DNA from: an uncultured Succinatimonas sp. | GTDB taxonomy: Bacteria; Pseudomonadota; Gammaproteobacteria; Enterobacterales; Succinivibrionaceae | DNA: 6,010 bases | Assembly (NCBI GenBank): GCA_902465145.1 | Contig: CABQMD010000058.1 | Location: 1-6,010, forward strand | Reading direction: 5' to 3' | Part shown: positions 1-5,947 of the stretch, piece by piece | How the letters are laid out: the number at the start of each line of letters is the position of its first letter | How positions within the stretch are numbered: position 1 is the first letter of the stretch | Program-made: the position numbers and the translations under genes | Notes under the pieces: model-generated | Databases searched by the model: none | What the model saw: the letters and a program-made list of their open reading frames with translations, nothing else | Told to the model about the DNA's origin: nothing

Positions 1-1414
1 CGAAGAGCAGCGCCTGCGTTATCGCTATCTCGATCTGCGTCGCCCTTACATGGTAAACCAGCTTTTAACCCGCTCCAAGATCACACATTTCGTGCGCCGC
101 TTCTTTGACGAGCACGGTTTCATCGATATCGAAACCCCCATGCTCACCAAAGCTACTCCAGAAGGTGCCCGCGATTATCTGGTGCCTTCACGCATACATC
201 ACGGCAAGTTTTACGCTTTGCCGCAAAGCCCACAGCTTTTCAAGCAGCTGTTGATGATCTCAGGTTACGATCGTTACTATCAAATCACCAAGTGTTTCCG
301 CGATGAAGATTTGCGTGCCGATCGTCAGCCGGAATTCACTCAAATCGACGTTGAAACCTCATTCATGAGCTCTGATGACGTACGCGCCATCACCGAAGAG
401 ATGATGGTAAGCTTGTTTAAGGAAGTACGCGGAGTGGATTTGGGCAAGCTTCCCGTCATGAAATGGGAAGAGGCCATGGATCGTTTCGGATCTGACAAAC
501 CAGATCTGCGCATTCCTTATGAACTGCATCTTTTGGATGAGTGCGTTAAGGACTCGGAGTTTGCCGTATTGAGCACTCCTGCACAGGATCCTAAATGCCG
601 CGTGATTGGTTTTGCGCTGCCGGGAGGTGCCAAACTCTCGCGTCGTGAGCTTGACGGTTACACCGATTACGTTAAGAAGCTCGGCGCCGGCGGACTTATT
701 TCCATCAAGGTAAATGAGCTTGAAAAAGGTGCAGAAGGCCTGAAGTCTTCAGCAGGCAAACATTTAAAGCCTGAGGAACTGGTGGCTCTTTGCAAGGCTT
801 GTGAGGCAAAAGACGGCGATCTCGTATTCATAGGCTCAGGAGAGCGTATTAAGACCGCTACCTTCATGGGTGCGTTGCGTATTAAGACGGCACGTGATCA
901 CAACCTGGTTGCAGACGGCTACAAAGCTTTGTGGGTGGTGGATTTCCCTATGTTCGAAATCACCGAAGAAGCAGGTCTTACCGCCATGCACCATCCTTTT
1001 ACCGCACCTAAGGGCGTTACCCCTGAAGAATTGATCGCAAATCCCATGAGCGTCTATGCCGATGCTTATGATTTGGTGATCAACGGTTATGAGTCAGGCG
1101 GCGGTTCTGCCCGTATTTACGACGGCAAGATGCAGGAAGCCGTGTTTAAGGTATTGGGAATTTCCAAGGAAGAAGCTCAGGAGAAATTCGGCTTCCTGTT
1201 GGATGCACTGTCCTTCGGAGCTCCTCCTCACGCAGGTTTGGCTTTTGGACTTGACCGTGTGACCATGCTCATCACCGGTACTGACAACATCCGTGACGTG
1301 ATTGCCTTCCCCAAGACCACCGCGGCAGCCGATCTTATGTCCGGCGCTCCCAACATAGCCTCTGCTGAGGCTCTTGACGAGCTTGCCATCAAGGTAACCG
1401 ACGAAGAAGAATAA
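1..1414 (+). CDS. aspS: Aspartyl-tRNA synthetase, 5'-truncated by the window edge
   Basis: This cytoplasmic class IIb aminoacyl-tRNA synthetase joins aspartate to tRNA-Asp using ATP. The frame is already open at the left edge (first full codon at base 2, reading [15 protein letters not shown]), so the ATG at base 50 is internal. About 470 residues are visible against roughly 590 in E. coli, so the N-terminal OB-fold anticodon-binding domain and the true start lie upstream. In visible numbering, motif 1 with [15 protein letters not shown] sits near residues 44-58. Motif 2, [18 protein letters not shown], is at 99-116 (bases 296-349). The bacterial-type GAD insertion domain is around 200-300, and motif 3, GLAFGLDR, is at 412-419 (bases 1235-1258). 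The catalytic core is intact with no frameshift. The acidic tail ends at TAA. Because the OB fold is missing, one cannot tell whether the enzyme discriminates tRNA-Asp from tRNA-Asn. A hairpin with a T-run follows immediately. Confidence 0.98.
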   Translation, partial: EEQRLRYRYLDLRRPYMVNQLLTRSKITHFVRRFFDEHGFIDIETPMLTKATPEGARDYLVPSRIHHGKFYALPQSPQLFKQLLMISGYDRYYQITKCFRDEDLRADRQPEFTQIDVETSFMSSDDVRAITEEMMVSLFKEVRGVDLGKLPVMKWEEAMDRFGSDKPDLRIPYELHLLDECVKDSEFAVLSTPAQDPKCRVIGFALPGGAKLSRRELDGYTDYVKKLGAGGLISIKVNELEKGAEGLKSSAGKHLKPEELVALCKACEAKDGDLVFIGSGERIKTATFMGALRIKTARDHNLVADGYKALWVVDFPMFEITEEAGLTAMHHPFTAPKGVTPEELIANPMSVYADAYDLVINGYESGGGSARIYDGKMQEAVFKVLGISKEEAQEKFGFLLDALSFGAPPHAGLAFGLDRVTMLITGTDNIRDVIAFPKTTAAADLMSGAPNIASAEALDELAIKVTDEEE

Positions 1415-1422
1415 ACATACAG

Positions 1423-1455
1423 GCCGCAGCATAAGCTGCGGCATAAGATTTTTTT
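1423..1455 (+). terminator. Probable intrinsic terminator or attenuator after aspS
   Basis: A perfect 8-bp GC-rich stem (GCCGCAGC, 1423-1430; GCTGCGGC, 1435-1442) closes on an ATAA loop nine bases after the aspS stop. A run of seven Ts lies at 1449-1455. The six bases (ATAAGA) between stem and T-run are more than in an ideal rho-independent terminator, so termination may be partial. That would let some aspS transcripts continue into yebC, for which I see no convincing promoter in the 80-bp gap. Confidence 0.6.
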
Positions 1456-1489
1456 AAAGAACACCTACTGTTCTTTTTATAGGAGAACA
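1456..1489 (+). promoter_or_regulatory. yebC 5' leader: two mutually exclusive hairpins around the Shine-Dalgarno
   Basis: The hexamer AGAACA occurs at 1458-1463 and again at 1484-1489, and its complement TGTTCT lies between them at 1469-1474. Pairing upstream gives an 8-bp hairpin (AAAGAACA 1456-1463, loop CCTAC, TGTTCTTT 1469-1476) that leaves the Shine-Dalgarno AGGAG (1481-1485, nine bases before ATG 1495) free. Pairing downstream gives a 6-bp hairpin with a nine-base loop that buries part of that Shine-Dalgarno. The complementarity is seen directly. A regulatory switch is inference, and the upstream pairing looks the more stable of the two. Confidence 0.35.
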
Positions 1490-1494
1490 TACAC

Positions 1495-2256
1495 ATGTCA
1501 GGTCATTCCAAGTGGGCCAATATCCGTTTCCGTAAGGCTGCGCAGGATGCCAAGCGCGGCAAGGTCTTTACCAAGCTCATCCGTGAAATCACCACGGCTG
1601 CCAAGTTAGGCGGCGGTGACGAGGCTGCCAATCCCCGTTTGCGCTCTGCCGTGATCGCAGCTTTGGCACAGAACATGACCCGCGATACTATCAAGCGTGC
1701 CATCGAGCGCGGCGTAGGCGGCGGTGAGGGTACCGATCTTGAGACCATAACCTATGAAGGTTACGGTGTAGGCGGTATCGCCGTGATGGTCGAGTGCATG
1801 ACCGACAACCACAACCGTACTGCAGCCGATGTGCGCCACGCTTTCACCAAGTTCGGCGGCAATCTCGGTACTTCCGGATCGGTAAGCTATATCTTCACCA
1901 AAAAAGGCGTGATCACCTTCGCCCCCGATGAAGACGGCAAGATGAATGTCGATGAAGAAAAAGCTATGGAGATAGGCCTTGAAGCTGGTGCCGACGATGT
2001 CGTGACCAACGATGACGGCTCTATCGATGTCTTTACTTCCCCCGAAGCTTTTGCCGACGTGGTTGAAGCTTTTGACAAAGCCGGGATCAAGCCGGTTTCT
2101 GCAGAAGTCTCTCAAGTTCCTTCAAACGAAGTGGCTTTGGACAAAGAAGCAGCTGCCAAGTTCATGAAGATGATCGACGCTCTTGAGGATCTCGACGATA
2201 CTCAGGAAGTCTATCACAACGCCTCTTTGCCTGAGGATTTTGACCCTGAGGCTTAA
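1495..2256 (+). CDS. yebC: YebC/TACO1-family translation-associated protein
   Basis: The product is 253 residues, close to the usual 240-250, and colinear with E. coli YebC. Family hallmarks are the N-terminal GHSKWANI (residues 3-10), the basic helical stretch [18 protein letters not shown] (15-32), [14 protein letters not shown] (60-73), the turn [11 protein letters not shown] (104-114), [10 protein letters not shown] (121-130) and the late [12 protein letters not shown] (231-242). The family was long annotated as transcriptional regulators (PmpR in Pseudomonas). Its mitochondrial member TACO1 supports translation, and bacterial members have more recently been linked to relief of ribosome stalling on proline-rich sequences. 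A cytoplasmic, ribosome-linked role is therefore the better label. The ATG is set by AGGAG nine bases upstream and by the conserved N-terminus. An acidic/polar loop around residues 144-154 appears a few residues longer than in E. coli. The nudB and ruvC neighbours found in E. coli are absent. Confidence 0.96.
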   Translation: MSGHSKWANIRFRKAAQDAKRGKVFTKLIREITTAAKLGGGDEAANPRLRSAVIAALAQNMTRDTIKRAIERGVGGGEGTDLETITYEGYGVGGIAVMVECMTDNHNRTAADVRHAFTKFGGNLGTSGSVSYIFTKKGVITFAPDEDGKMNVDEEKAMEIGLEAGADDVVTNDDGSIDVFTSPEAFADVVEAFDKAGIKPVSAEVSQVPSNEVALDKEAAAKFMKMIDALEDLDDTQEVYHNASLPEDFDPEA

Positions 2257-2276
2257 TTCAGCTTTAAGCCTTGATC

Positions 2277-2321
2277 TTCTCCTGCCCCAAGTTAGCTCTG
2301 CGGGCAGGCAGAAGTGATTTT
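2277..2321 (+). terminator. Candidate terminator after yebC
   Basis: CCTGCCC (2281-2287) pairs perfectly with GGGCAGG (2302-2308) across a 14-base loop. The stem extends to TTCT (2277-2280) with AGAA (2310-2313), leaving one unpaired C at 2309. Only a short TTTT (2318-2321) follows, eight bases after the main stem, so the U-tract is weak. The small AT stem-loop GATTTT/AAAATC (2316-2330) comes directly after. It is well placed to separate yebC from rpoD, but it may be leaky or rho-assisted. Confidence 0.4.
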
Positions 2322-2373
2322 AAAAAAATCCAAGATCCGCTTAACTTTTTTGCGTTAATATGGTGATTCGGAC

Positions 2374-2403
2374 TTGAATTTTTTTAAAGTTAAACTATAT
2401 ATC
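2374..2403 (+). promoter_or_regulatory. Candidate sigma-70 promoter for rpoD
   Basis: TTGAAT (2374-2379, four of six matches to TTGACA) and TATATA (2396-2401, or TATATC at 2398-2403) are spaced 16-18 bases apart. They lie in a very AT-rich block: by hand count 2341-2440 has 24 G/C in 100. If this is used, transcription would begin near 2408-2412 and give a leader of about 230 bases before the rpoD ATG. A second, weaker pairing is TTGTAA (2408-2413) with TATACG (2429-2434), spaced 15. I see no good heat-shock (sigma-32) promoter; a CTTGAA box at 2373-2378 lacks the matching CCCCAT-type -10. Confidence 0.4.
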
Positions 2404-2440
2404 AGTTTTGTAAATAATTTTTTTGGTCTATACGCAGTAA

Positions 2441-2618
2441 AAGCCGCGCTCACCTACAGGGATTGATTTTCACTATCCCAAAGACAGGACTTATCCGCAT
2501 TTTTGCGCAAGCCTGCCGCGTTTAGACCGTTTAATTGTCAGGATGGTTGCAAGAGAGCCTCTCTTGGCATTCTGATGTTTTCCAGCGACGCGCGATCGGC
2601 GTCTCTGGCCCTCAAATA
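2441..2618 (+). other. Structured 5' leader upstream of rpoD, four successive hairpins
   Basis: This stretch is part of the 382-bp gap 2257-2638 and contains no supported gene. From here to the rpoD start the composition is about 52% G/C (102 of 198 by hand count), twice that of the preceding 100 bases. It can fold into: GGGAT/ATCCC (2459-2463 with 2475-2479); CAGG-a-CTT/AAGCCTG (2485-2492 with 2509-2515) enclosing CGCA-TTTT-TGCG (2496-2507); CAAGAGA-gcc-TCTCTTG (2550-2566) extended outward by TCAG/CTGA (2538-2541 with 2572-2575); and CCAG-c-GACGC/GCGTC-t-CTGG (2582-2591 with 2599-2608), nine pairs around one mismatch. None has a terminator-like T-run. It is probably the untranslated leader of rpoD mRNA. 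A small RNA or a known riboswitch class is not recognisable. Confidence 0.45.
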
Positions 2619-2634
2619 AGAGGATCCGGGTAGG
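2619..2634 (+). promoter_or_regulatory. Ribosome-binding region of rpoD, poorly spaced
   Basis: Two purine-rich candidates precede the ATG at 2639. AGAGGA (2619-2624) is a good match to the anti-Shine-Dalgarno but lies 14 bases from the ATG, and TAGG (2631-2634) is only four bases away. Neither spacing is ideal. The start itself is secure because the protein aligns with sigma-70 from residue 1. The 9-bp hairpin at 2582-2608 ends eleven bases before the first candidate, so leader folding could influence initiation. Confidence 0.4.
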
Positions 2635-2638
2635 TCAC

Positions 2639-4621
2639 ATGGACAATAATTCAGCAAGTACCGAATTCAAACAACTCATCGCCAGAGGTAAAGAGCAGGG
2701 ATATCTGACCATTGATGAGATCAATGATCTCATTCCGCCTGACATTATTTCAGGCGATCAGCTCTCGGTTTTTATTCAGACCTTCGTCGATATGGGGATC
2801 AATGTCTGCGATACCCCGCCTGAGGCTGATGATCTGCTCTTAAGCGGCAACTCTCAGACCGATGCCGAGGATGTCGAGGTGGTAGCAAACCAGCTCGATT
2901 CTACCGTAGATATAGGCAGAACCACTGATCCGGTGCGCATGTACATGCGTGAAATGGGTAACGTTTCCCTGTTAACCCGTAAAGACGAGATCGAGATCTC
3001 AAAGCGTATAGAACGCGGTACCAACGATACCCAAAAATGTCTCGTGGAATATCCGCCTGCCATGGAAGAACTTTTTGAGCGCTATGAGCAATGCGGTGAT
3101 GCCGAATCCCAAGTAAAGATAGGCGACATCATTTCAGGATTCATGGATAATGAAACCGATCTTTCGGAAAAAGATCTAAAGAAGCTTGAAAGTGCAGCTG
3201 ACGAAGTCGATAGTGGAGACGATGTTGAAGAAGAGCTGTTAAAGCTCGACTCAGAGGAAGATGCCGCTTCGGCAAAAGAAACCAAGGTTGCCGAAAAAGC
3301 TAAAAAAGGACGCAAGCCCAAGAAAGCTAAGGTGGTAAAAGAGGAGATCGAGGATGAGGATGAAGAAGAAGCCTCTCCTGAGGACGGAGTTGCCGAAAAC
3401 GCCGGCCCTGATCCCGAGCTTACCCGTCGTAATTTTACCGAGTTGCGCGTAAGGTATGACAAAGTTTGTGCAGCCCGCGGCAAGAAGGGAGCTGCTGCAG
3501 AAAAGAAATATCTAGCAGAGTTGAATTCCTTGGCAGAGCTTTTCGTGACCTTCAAACTCGTTCCTCAGCAGCTTGAAAGCTTATTGCGCAAGATGCACGA
3601 TAACATGGACAGAGTCAAGCGTCAGGATCGCATGATCCGCGATATCTGCGTCAATCGTTGCGGCATGAAGATAGACGAGCTTAAAGCTGTTTATACCGAA
3701 TCAGGCTGTGAGGCTGACATGGCTTGGTTTGACAAGGCTTGTCGTGCCCGCAAGGCTTATGCTGCAAAACTTAAAAACTGCCGTGCGGATGTCGAGCAGG
3801 CGGTCAATGCTTTAAAAGAAATTGAGAGTGAAACAGGGATCTCCATTTCCCGTCTTCGTGAGCTTTCTCATCGCGTGATGATGGGCGATGCCATGGCTAA
3901 AAAGGCTAAAAAGGAGATGGTTGAAGCCAACCTGCGTCTGGTGATCTCCATTGCCAAGAAATACACGAACCGCGGTCTGCAATTCCTCGATCTTATTCAG
4001 GAAGGTAACATCGGTTTGATGAAGGCTGTGGATAAGTTTGAATATCGCCGCGGTTATAAGTTCTCAACTTATGCCACCTGGTGGATACGTCAGGCCATCA
4101 CGCGTTCTATTGCAGATCAGGCTCGCACCATACGTATTCCCGTACATATGATCGAGACTATCAACAAGTTAAACCGTATTTCCCGTCAGATGTTGCAGGA
4201 AAAAGGACGCGAACCTACTCCTGAAGAGCTGGCTGCCAAGATGGGATTGCCTGAGGACAAAATCCGCAAGGTCATGAAGATAGCCAAGGAGCCTATCTCC
4301 CTTGAAACTCCGGTGGGTGACGACGACGATTCTCATCTTGGGGATTTTATCGAGGACAGCTCCATAGTAGTACCTGCCGAAGCAGCTACTTCTGAGAGCC
4401 TCAAGACTGCCATCAATGCTGTACTTGATGAGATGCCTCCGCGCGAAGCTCAGGTGTTGCGCATGCGCTTTGGCATAGGCATGCCTTCTGATCATACTTT
4501 AGAAGAAGTGGGCAGACAGTTCGGCGTAACCCGTGAACGCATACGTCAAATAGAGGCCAAGGCTTTGCGAAAATTGCGTCATCCATGCAGATCTCAGGGG
4601 TTGCGCGGTTTCCTCGATTAA
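2639..4621 (+). CDS. rpoD: RNA polymerase housekeeping sigma-70 factor
   Basis: This is the primary sigma subunit, which directs core RNA polymerase to housekeeping promoters. It has 660 residues against 613 in E. coli. Region 1.1 spans about residues 1-80, and region 1.2 begins at [16 protein letters not shown] (92-107). A non-conserved region follows to about 420. Regions 2.1-2.4 start near [14 protein letters not shown] (421-434) and include [20 protein letters not shown] (444-463) and [13 protein letters not shown] (478-490). The -10 contacts equivalent to E. coli Q437 and T440 are Q485 and T488. Region 3 begins about residue 503. Region 4.2 has the helix-turn-helix [20 protein letters not shown] (630-649); the -35 contacts R584, E585 and R588 correspond to R632, E633 and R636. 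All key residues are kept, so promoter preference should match sigma-70. The extra ~47 residues lie in the non-conserved region: an acidic stretch, a lysine-rich patch (213-234), then an acidic run (235-244). rpsU and dnaG, its usual neighbours, are not upstream. Confidence 0.99.
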   Translation: MDNNSASTEFKQLIARGKEQGYLTIDEINDLIPPDIISGDQLSVFIQTFVDMGINVCDTPPEADDLLLSGNSQTDAEDVEVVANQLDSTVDIGRTTDPVRMYMREMGNVSLLTRKDEIEISKRIERGTNDTQKCLVEYPPAMEELFERYEQCGDAESQVKIGDIISGFMDNETDLSEKDLKKLESAADEVDSGDDVEEELLKLDSEEDAASAKETKVAEKAKKGRKPKKAKVVKEEIEDEDEEEASPEDGVAENAGPDPELTRRNFTELRVRYDKVCAARGKKGAAAEKKYLAELNSLAELFVTFKLVPQQLESLLRKMHDNMDRVKRQDRMIRDICVNRCGMKIDELKAVYTESGCEADMAWFDKACRARKAYAAKLKNCRADVEQAVNALKEIESETGISISRLRELSHRVMMGDAMAKKAKKEMVEANLRLVISIAKKYTNRGLQFLDLIQEGNIGLMKAVDKFEYRRGYKFSTYATWWIRQAITRSIADQARTIRIPVHMIETINKLNRISRQMLQEKGREPTPEELAAKMGLPEDKIRKVMKIAKEPISLETPVGDDDDSHLGDFIEDSSIVVPAEAATSESLKTAINAVLDEMPPREAQVLRMRFGIGMPSDHTLEEVGRQFGVTRERIRQIEAKALRKLRHPCRSQGLRGFLD

Positions 4622-4626
4622 ATACG

Positions 4627-4653
4627 CATAAAACCGCTGAATGCGGTTTTATG
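4627..4653. terminator. Perfect 11-bp hairpin between rpoD and glk, probable bidirectional terminator
   Basis: CATAAAACCGC (4627-4637) pairs perfectly with GCGGTTTTATG (4643-4653) around TGAAT. It starts five bases after the rpoD stop. The GC core flanked by A's on the left and T's on the right gives a terminator-like arrangement on both strands, so it can end rpoD transcripts and also stop glk transcripts arriving from the right. The T-stretch is only four long, so it is probably the weaker of the two hairpins here for rpoD. Confidence 0.6.
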
Positions 4654-4662
4654 GAAGTTAAG

Positions 4663-4695
4663 AAAGGCTCGATTTATGATCGGGCCTTTTTTTTT
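4663..4695 (+). terminator. Strong rho-independent terminator for rpoD
   Basis: AAAGGCTCGAT (4663-4673) pairs with ATCGGGCCTTT (4679-4689) around TTATG. This makes eleven pairs including one T-G wobble at 4669. The stem runs directly into nine Ts (4687-4695), the classic intrinsic terminator form. It sits nine bases ahead of the last codon of the convergent glk. Read on the - strand the same hairpin is followed by only CTTTCTT, so it may also help end glk, less efficiently. Confidence 0.9.
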
Positions 4696-4703
4696 GAGAA
4701 TGA

Positions 4704-5681
4704 TTAAAGTATTGCGCCAAGTTCCTGCCTGATCACGGCTCCAGCCCCCTTAAGTCCTGCCAGTTTGTCGGTAATGACGTAGGTGGGAATGCGTTTTAAC
4801 AGATCTTTAAAGCGGCCTTTGGATTCAAAGCTTTGACGGTATTCTGATTTTTGCAGAAAATCAAGAAAATGCGTGACTACACCTCCTGCTATATATACTC
4901 CGCCGAAAGTTCCCATATTCAAGGCAAGATTGCCGCCGAAGCTTCCCAAGAGTCTGCAGAAGGTTTGGAGTGCTTCAAGACAATCAGGATCGGCAGGATC
5001 TGCCAAAGCTCCTTTGGTAACATCTGCAGGAGTCATGTCCTCGCGTCTTCTGTCGTGCCATGAGGAGATCACCTGATAAAGATTTAAAAGGCCCATACCG
5101 GAGAGTACGCGTTCATAGGAAACGTGACCAATGCGACCGCGCAGAGCAACTAAGATCATGTCCTCTTCAGGGGTGGCAGGAGCCATATCTACATGCCCGC
5201 CTTCCCCGGGCAGTGCCAGCCATTGATCGCCAAGATGCAACAGATGACCAACCCCCAGTCCGGTCCCCGCACCGTATACGGCTATGGGTTTGGTGCGATC
5301 CGGTTCTCCGCCGCCTAGTTTAATGAGGTTGTCGCAAGACAGTACAGGAACGCACATCGACATGGCGGTGAAATCGTTGATCATATGAATTTTTTCAAGC
5401 CCAGTGTGTTGCTGCAACTCTTTTACCGAGAATTCCCAATTATTATTGGTCATCTTGATGTGATCGTCATTTACCGGACAGGCAATGGCGATGCAGGCGT
5501 GAGAGAATTTTTGCCCACAGGTCTGTTTAAATTTTAATATGCACTCTTCAAGAGATGCATTTTCCTTGGTTGAATAGATGATGGGAGTTGACAGTTCACC
5601 GTTTTTTAAATCTACCAAAGCCAAACGGGCGTTGGTACCGCCTATGTCACCTATTAAGGCATAACCTGAAAGTTCGGTCAT
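4704..5681 (-). CDS. glk: Glucokinase
   Basis: This cytoplasmic enzyme phosphorylates glucose to glucose-6-phosphate with ATP, feeding glycolysis with non-PTS glucose. The product is 325 residues (E. coli Glk 321) and belongs to the bacterial glucokinase family rather than the ROK type. Visible motifs: phosphate-1 GDIGGTNARLAL (11-22), INDFTA (101-106) with catalytic D103, YGAGTGLGVGHL (136-147), PGEGGHVDMAP (158-168) with sugar-binding E160 and H163, ERVLSGMGLLNLY (190-202) with E190, and GTFGGVYIAGG (257-267). These line up with E. coli D100, E157, H160 and E187 at a constant offset of three. I chose ATG at 5681 because AGGA ends six bases upstream and family homology begins just inside it. 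The frame could extend 27 codons further to a TTG at 5762, but that part is lysine-rich, not family-like and has no Shine-Dalgarno. It is convergent with rpoD; the stop lies nine bases from the rpoD terminator's T-run. Confidence 0.97.
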   Translation of the reverse strand: MTELSGYALIGDIGGTNARLALVDLKNGELSTPIIYSTKENASLEECILKFKQTCGQKFSHACIAIACPVNDDHIKMTNNNWEFSVKELQQHTGLEKIHMINDFTAMSMCVPVLSCDNLIKLGGGEPDRTKPIAVYGAGTGLGVGHLLHLGDQWLALPGEGGHVDMAPATPEEDMILVALRGRIGHVSYERVLSGMGLLNLYQVISSWHDRRREDMTPADVTKGALADPADPDCLEALQTFCRLLGSFGGNLALNMGTFGGVYIAGGVVTHFLDFLQKSEYRQSFESKGRFKDLLKRIPTYVITDKLAGLKGAGAVIRQELGAIL

Positions 5682-5687
5682 ATGAAG

Positions 5688-5691
5688 TCCT
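5688..5691 (-). promoter_or_regulatory. Shine-Dalgarno of glk
   Basis: On the - strand AGGA (5691 down to 5688) lies six bases before the ATG at 5681. This decides between that start and the in-frame upstream TTG at 5762. Confidence 0.7.
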
Positions 5692-5742
5692 GTACAACGT
5701 TTTTTTAGTTTTGTCTGAAATTGAAACTTTAATGCGTAATTT

Positions 5743-5762
5743 TTGCTGTTAAAACTCAGCAA
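5743..5762. repeat. Inverted repeat TTGCTG-N8-CAGCAA in the glk upstream region
   Basis: TTGCTG (5743-5748) and CAGCAA (5757-5762) form a perfect 6-bp dyad with an eight-base AT-rich centre, about 60-80 bases before the glk start. It overlaps TTAACA read on the - strand (5752-5747), which resembles a -35 box and has a poor -10 partner TAAAGT (5731-5726) 15 bases on. It could be an operator or a weak transcript hairpin. It does not match the Cra or CRP consensus. Confidence 0.3.
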
Positions 5763-5947
5763 TGGTCATTATTTTCTCACAAAAAGCCTCGGGATTAAAT
5801 GCCAGAGCTGTTACTGCTTGTTAATACCTTTATGATCTATAAGGTAAATATTCAAAAAATTCCTGATTTTAAACAAAGCTTAGTCAGGATTTAAAATTTG
5901 GAAGATGTGTCGAGGCAAAAGATCGCGGTTTTGTTAACATAGGATGC
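5763..5947. other. AT-rich intergenic region expected to hold the glk promoter
   Basis: I see no gene here. On the - strand TTTACC (5848-5843) and TATTAA (5826-5821) are spaced 16 bases, each four of six to consensus, and are a possible but weak glk promoter. On the + strand TATGAT (5831-5836), TATAAG (5838-5843) and TAAAAT (5892-5897) resemble -10 boxes, but none has a good -35 at the right distance. Inverted repeats occupy 5861-5897 (separate entry). No promoter here is convincing enough to call singly. Confidence 0.35.
5861..5897. repeat. Two overlapping inverted repeats in the divergent gap
   Basis: TCCTGA (5861-5866) pairs with TCAGGA (5884-5889), and ATTTTAAA (5866-5873) pairs with TTTAAAAT (5890-5897). 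The two pairings interlock as a pseudoknot-like or alternative arrangement, and the two arms read as partial direct and inverted copies of each other. At DNA level this could be a regulator-binding region between glk and the possible gene at 5948. No T-run follows, so it is not an intrinsic terminator. The second pair is purely A/T and could be chance. Confidence 0.3.

Noticed and set aside
1094..2115. Long - strand frames opposite aspS and yebC
   Set aside because: These are antisense shadows of strongly conserved genes, with no ribosome-binding sites or recognisable domains.
2441..2575. 44-codon open frame in phase with rpoD between TAA 2438 and TGA 2573
   Set aside because: It has no start codon before codon 35, where the ATG lacks a Shine-Dalgarno, and the translation resembles no family I know. 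The opening is short enough to be chance in GC-richer DNA.
2575..2619. Small ORF of 14 codons ([14 protein letters not shown]) ending just before rpoD, as a leader peptide
   Set aside because: It has no Shine-Dalgarno, no codon run suggesting attenuation, and its DNA is explained by the 2582-2608 hairpin.
2257..2638. tRNA, riboswitch or mobile-element remnant in the yebC-rpoD gap
   Set aside because: There is no cloverleaf with a T-loop GTTCRA pattern, no riboswitch motif I recognise, and no terminal inverted repeats with target duplications.
3082..3555. Serine-rich 157-residue frame on the - strand inside rpoD
   Set aside because: It is the antisense shadow of the acidic/lysine-rich region, where GAA/GAG and AAG codons read as Ser and Phe/Leu on the opposite strand.
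5682..5762. 27-residue N-terminal extension of glucokinase from a TTG codon
   Set aside because: There is no Shine-Dalgarno before the TTG, the residues are not family-like, and ATG 5681 has AGGA six bases upstream with homology beginning right after it.
5761..5786. CRP-like site around TCACA (5777-5781)
   Set aside because: Only one half-site fits. The bases where the TGTGA partner should lie (5766-5770, TCATT) do not match.
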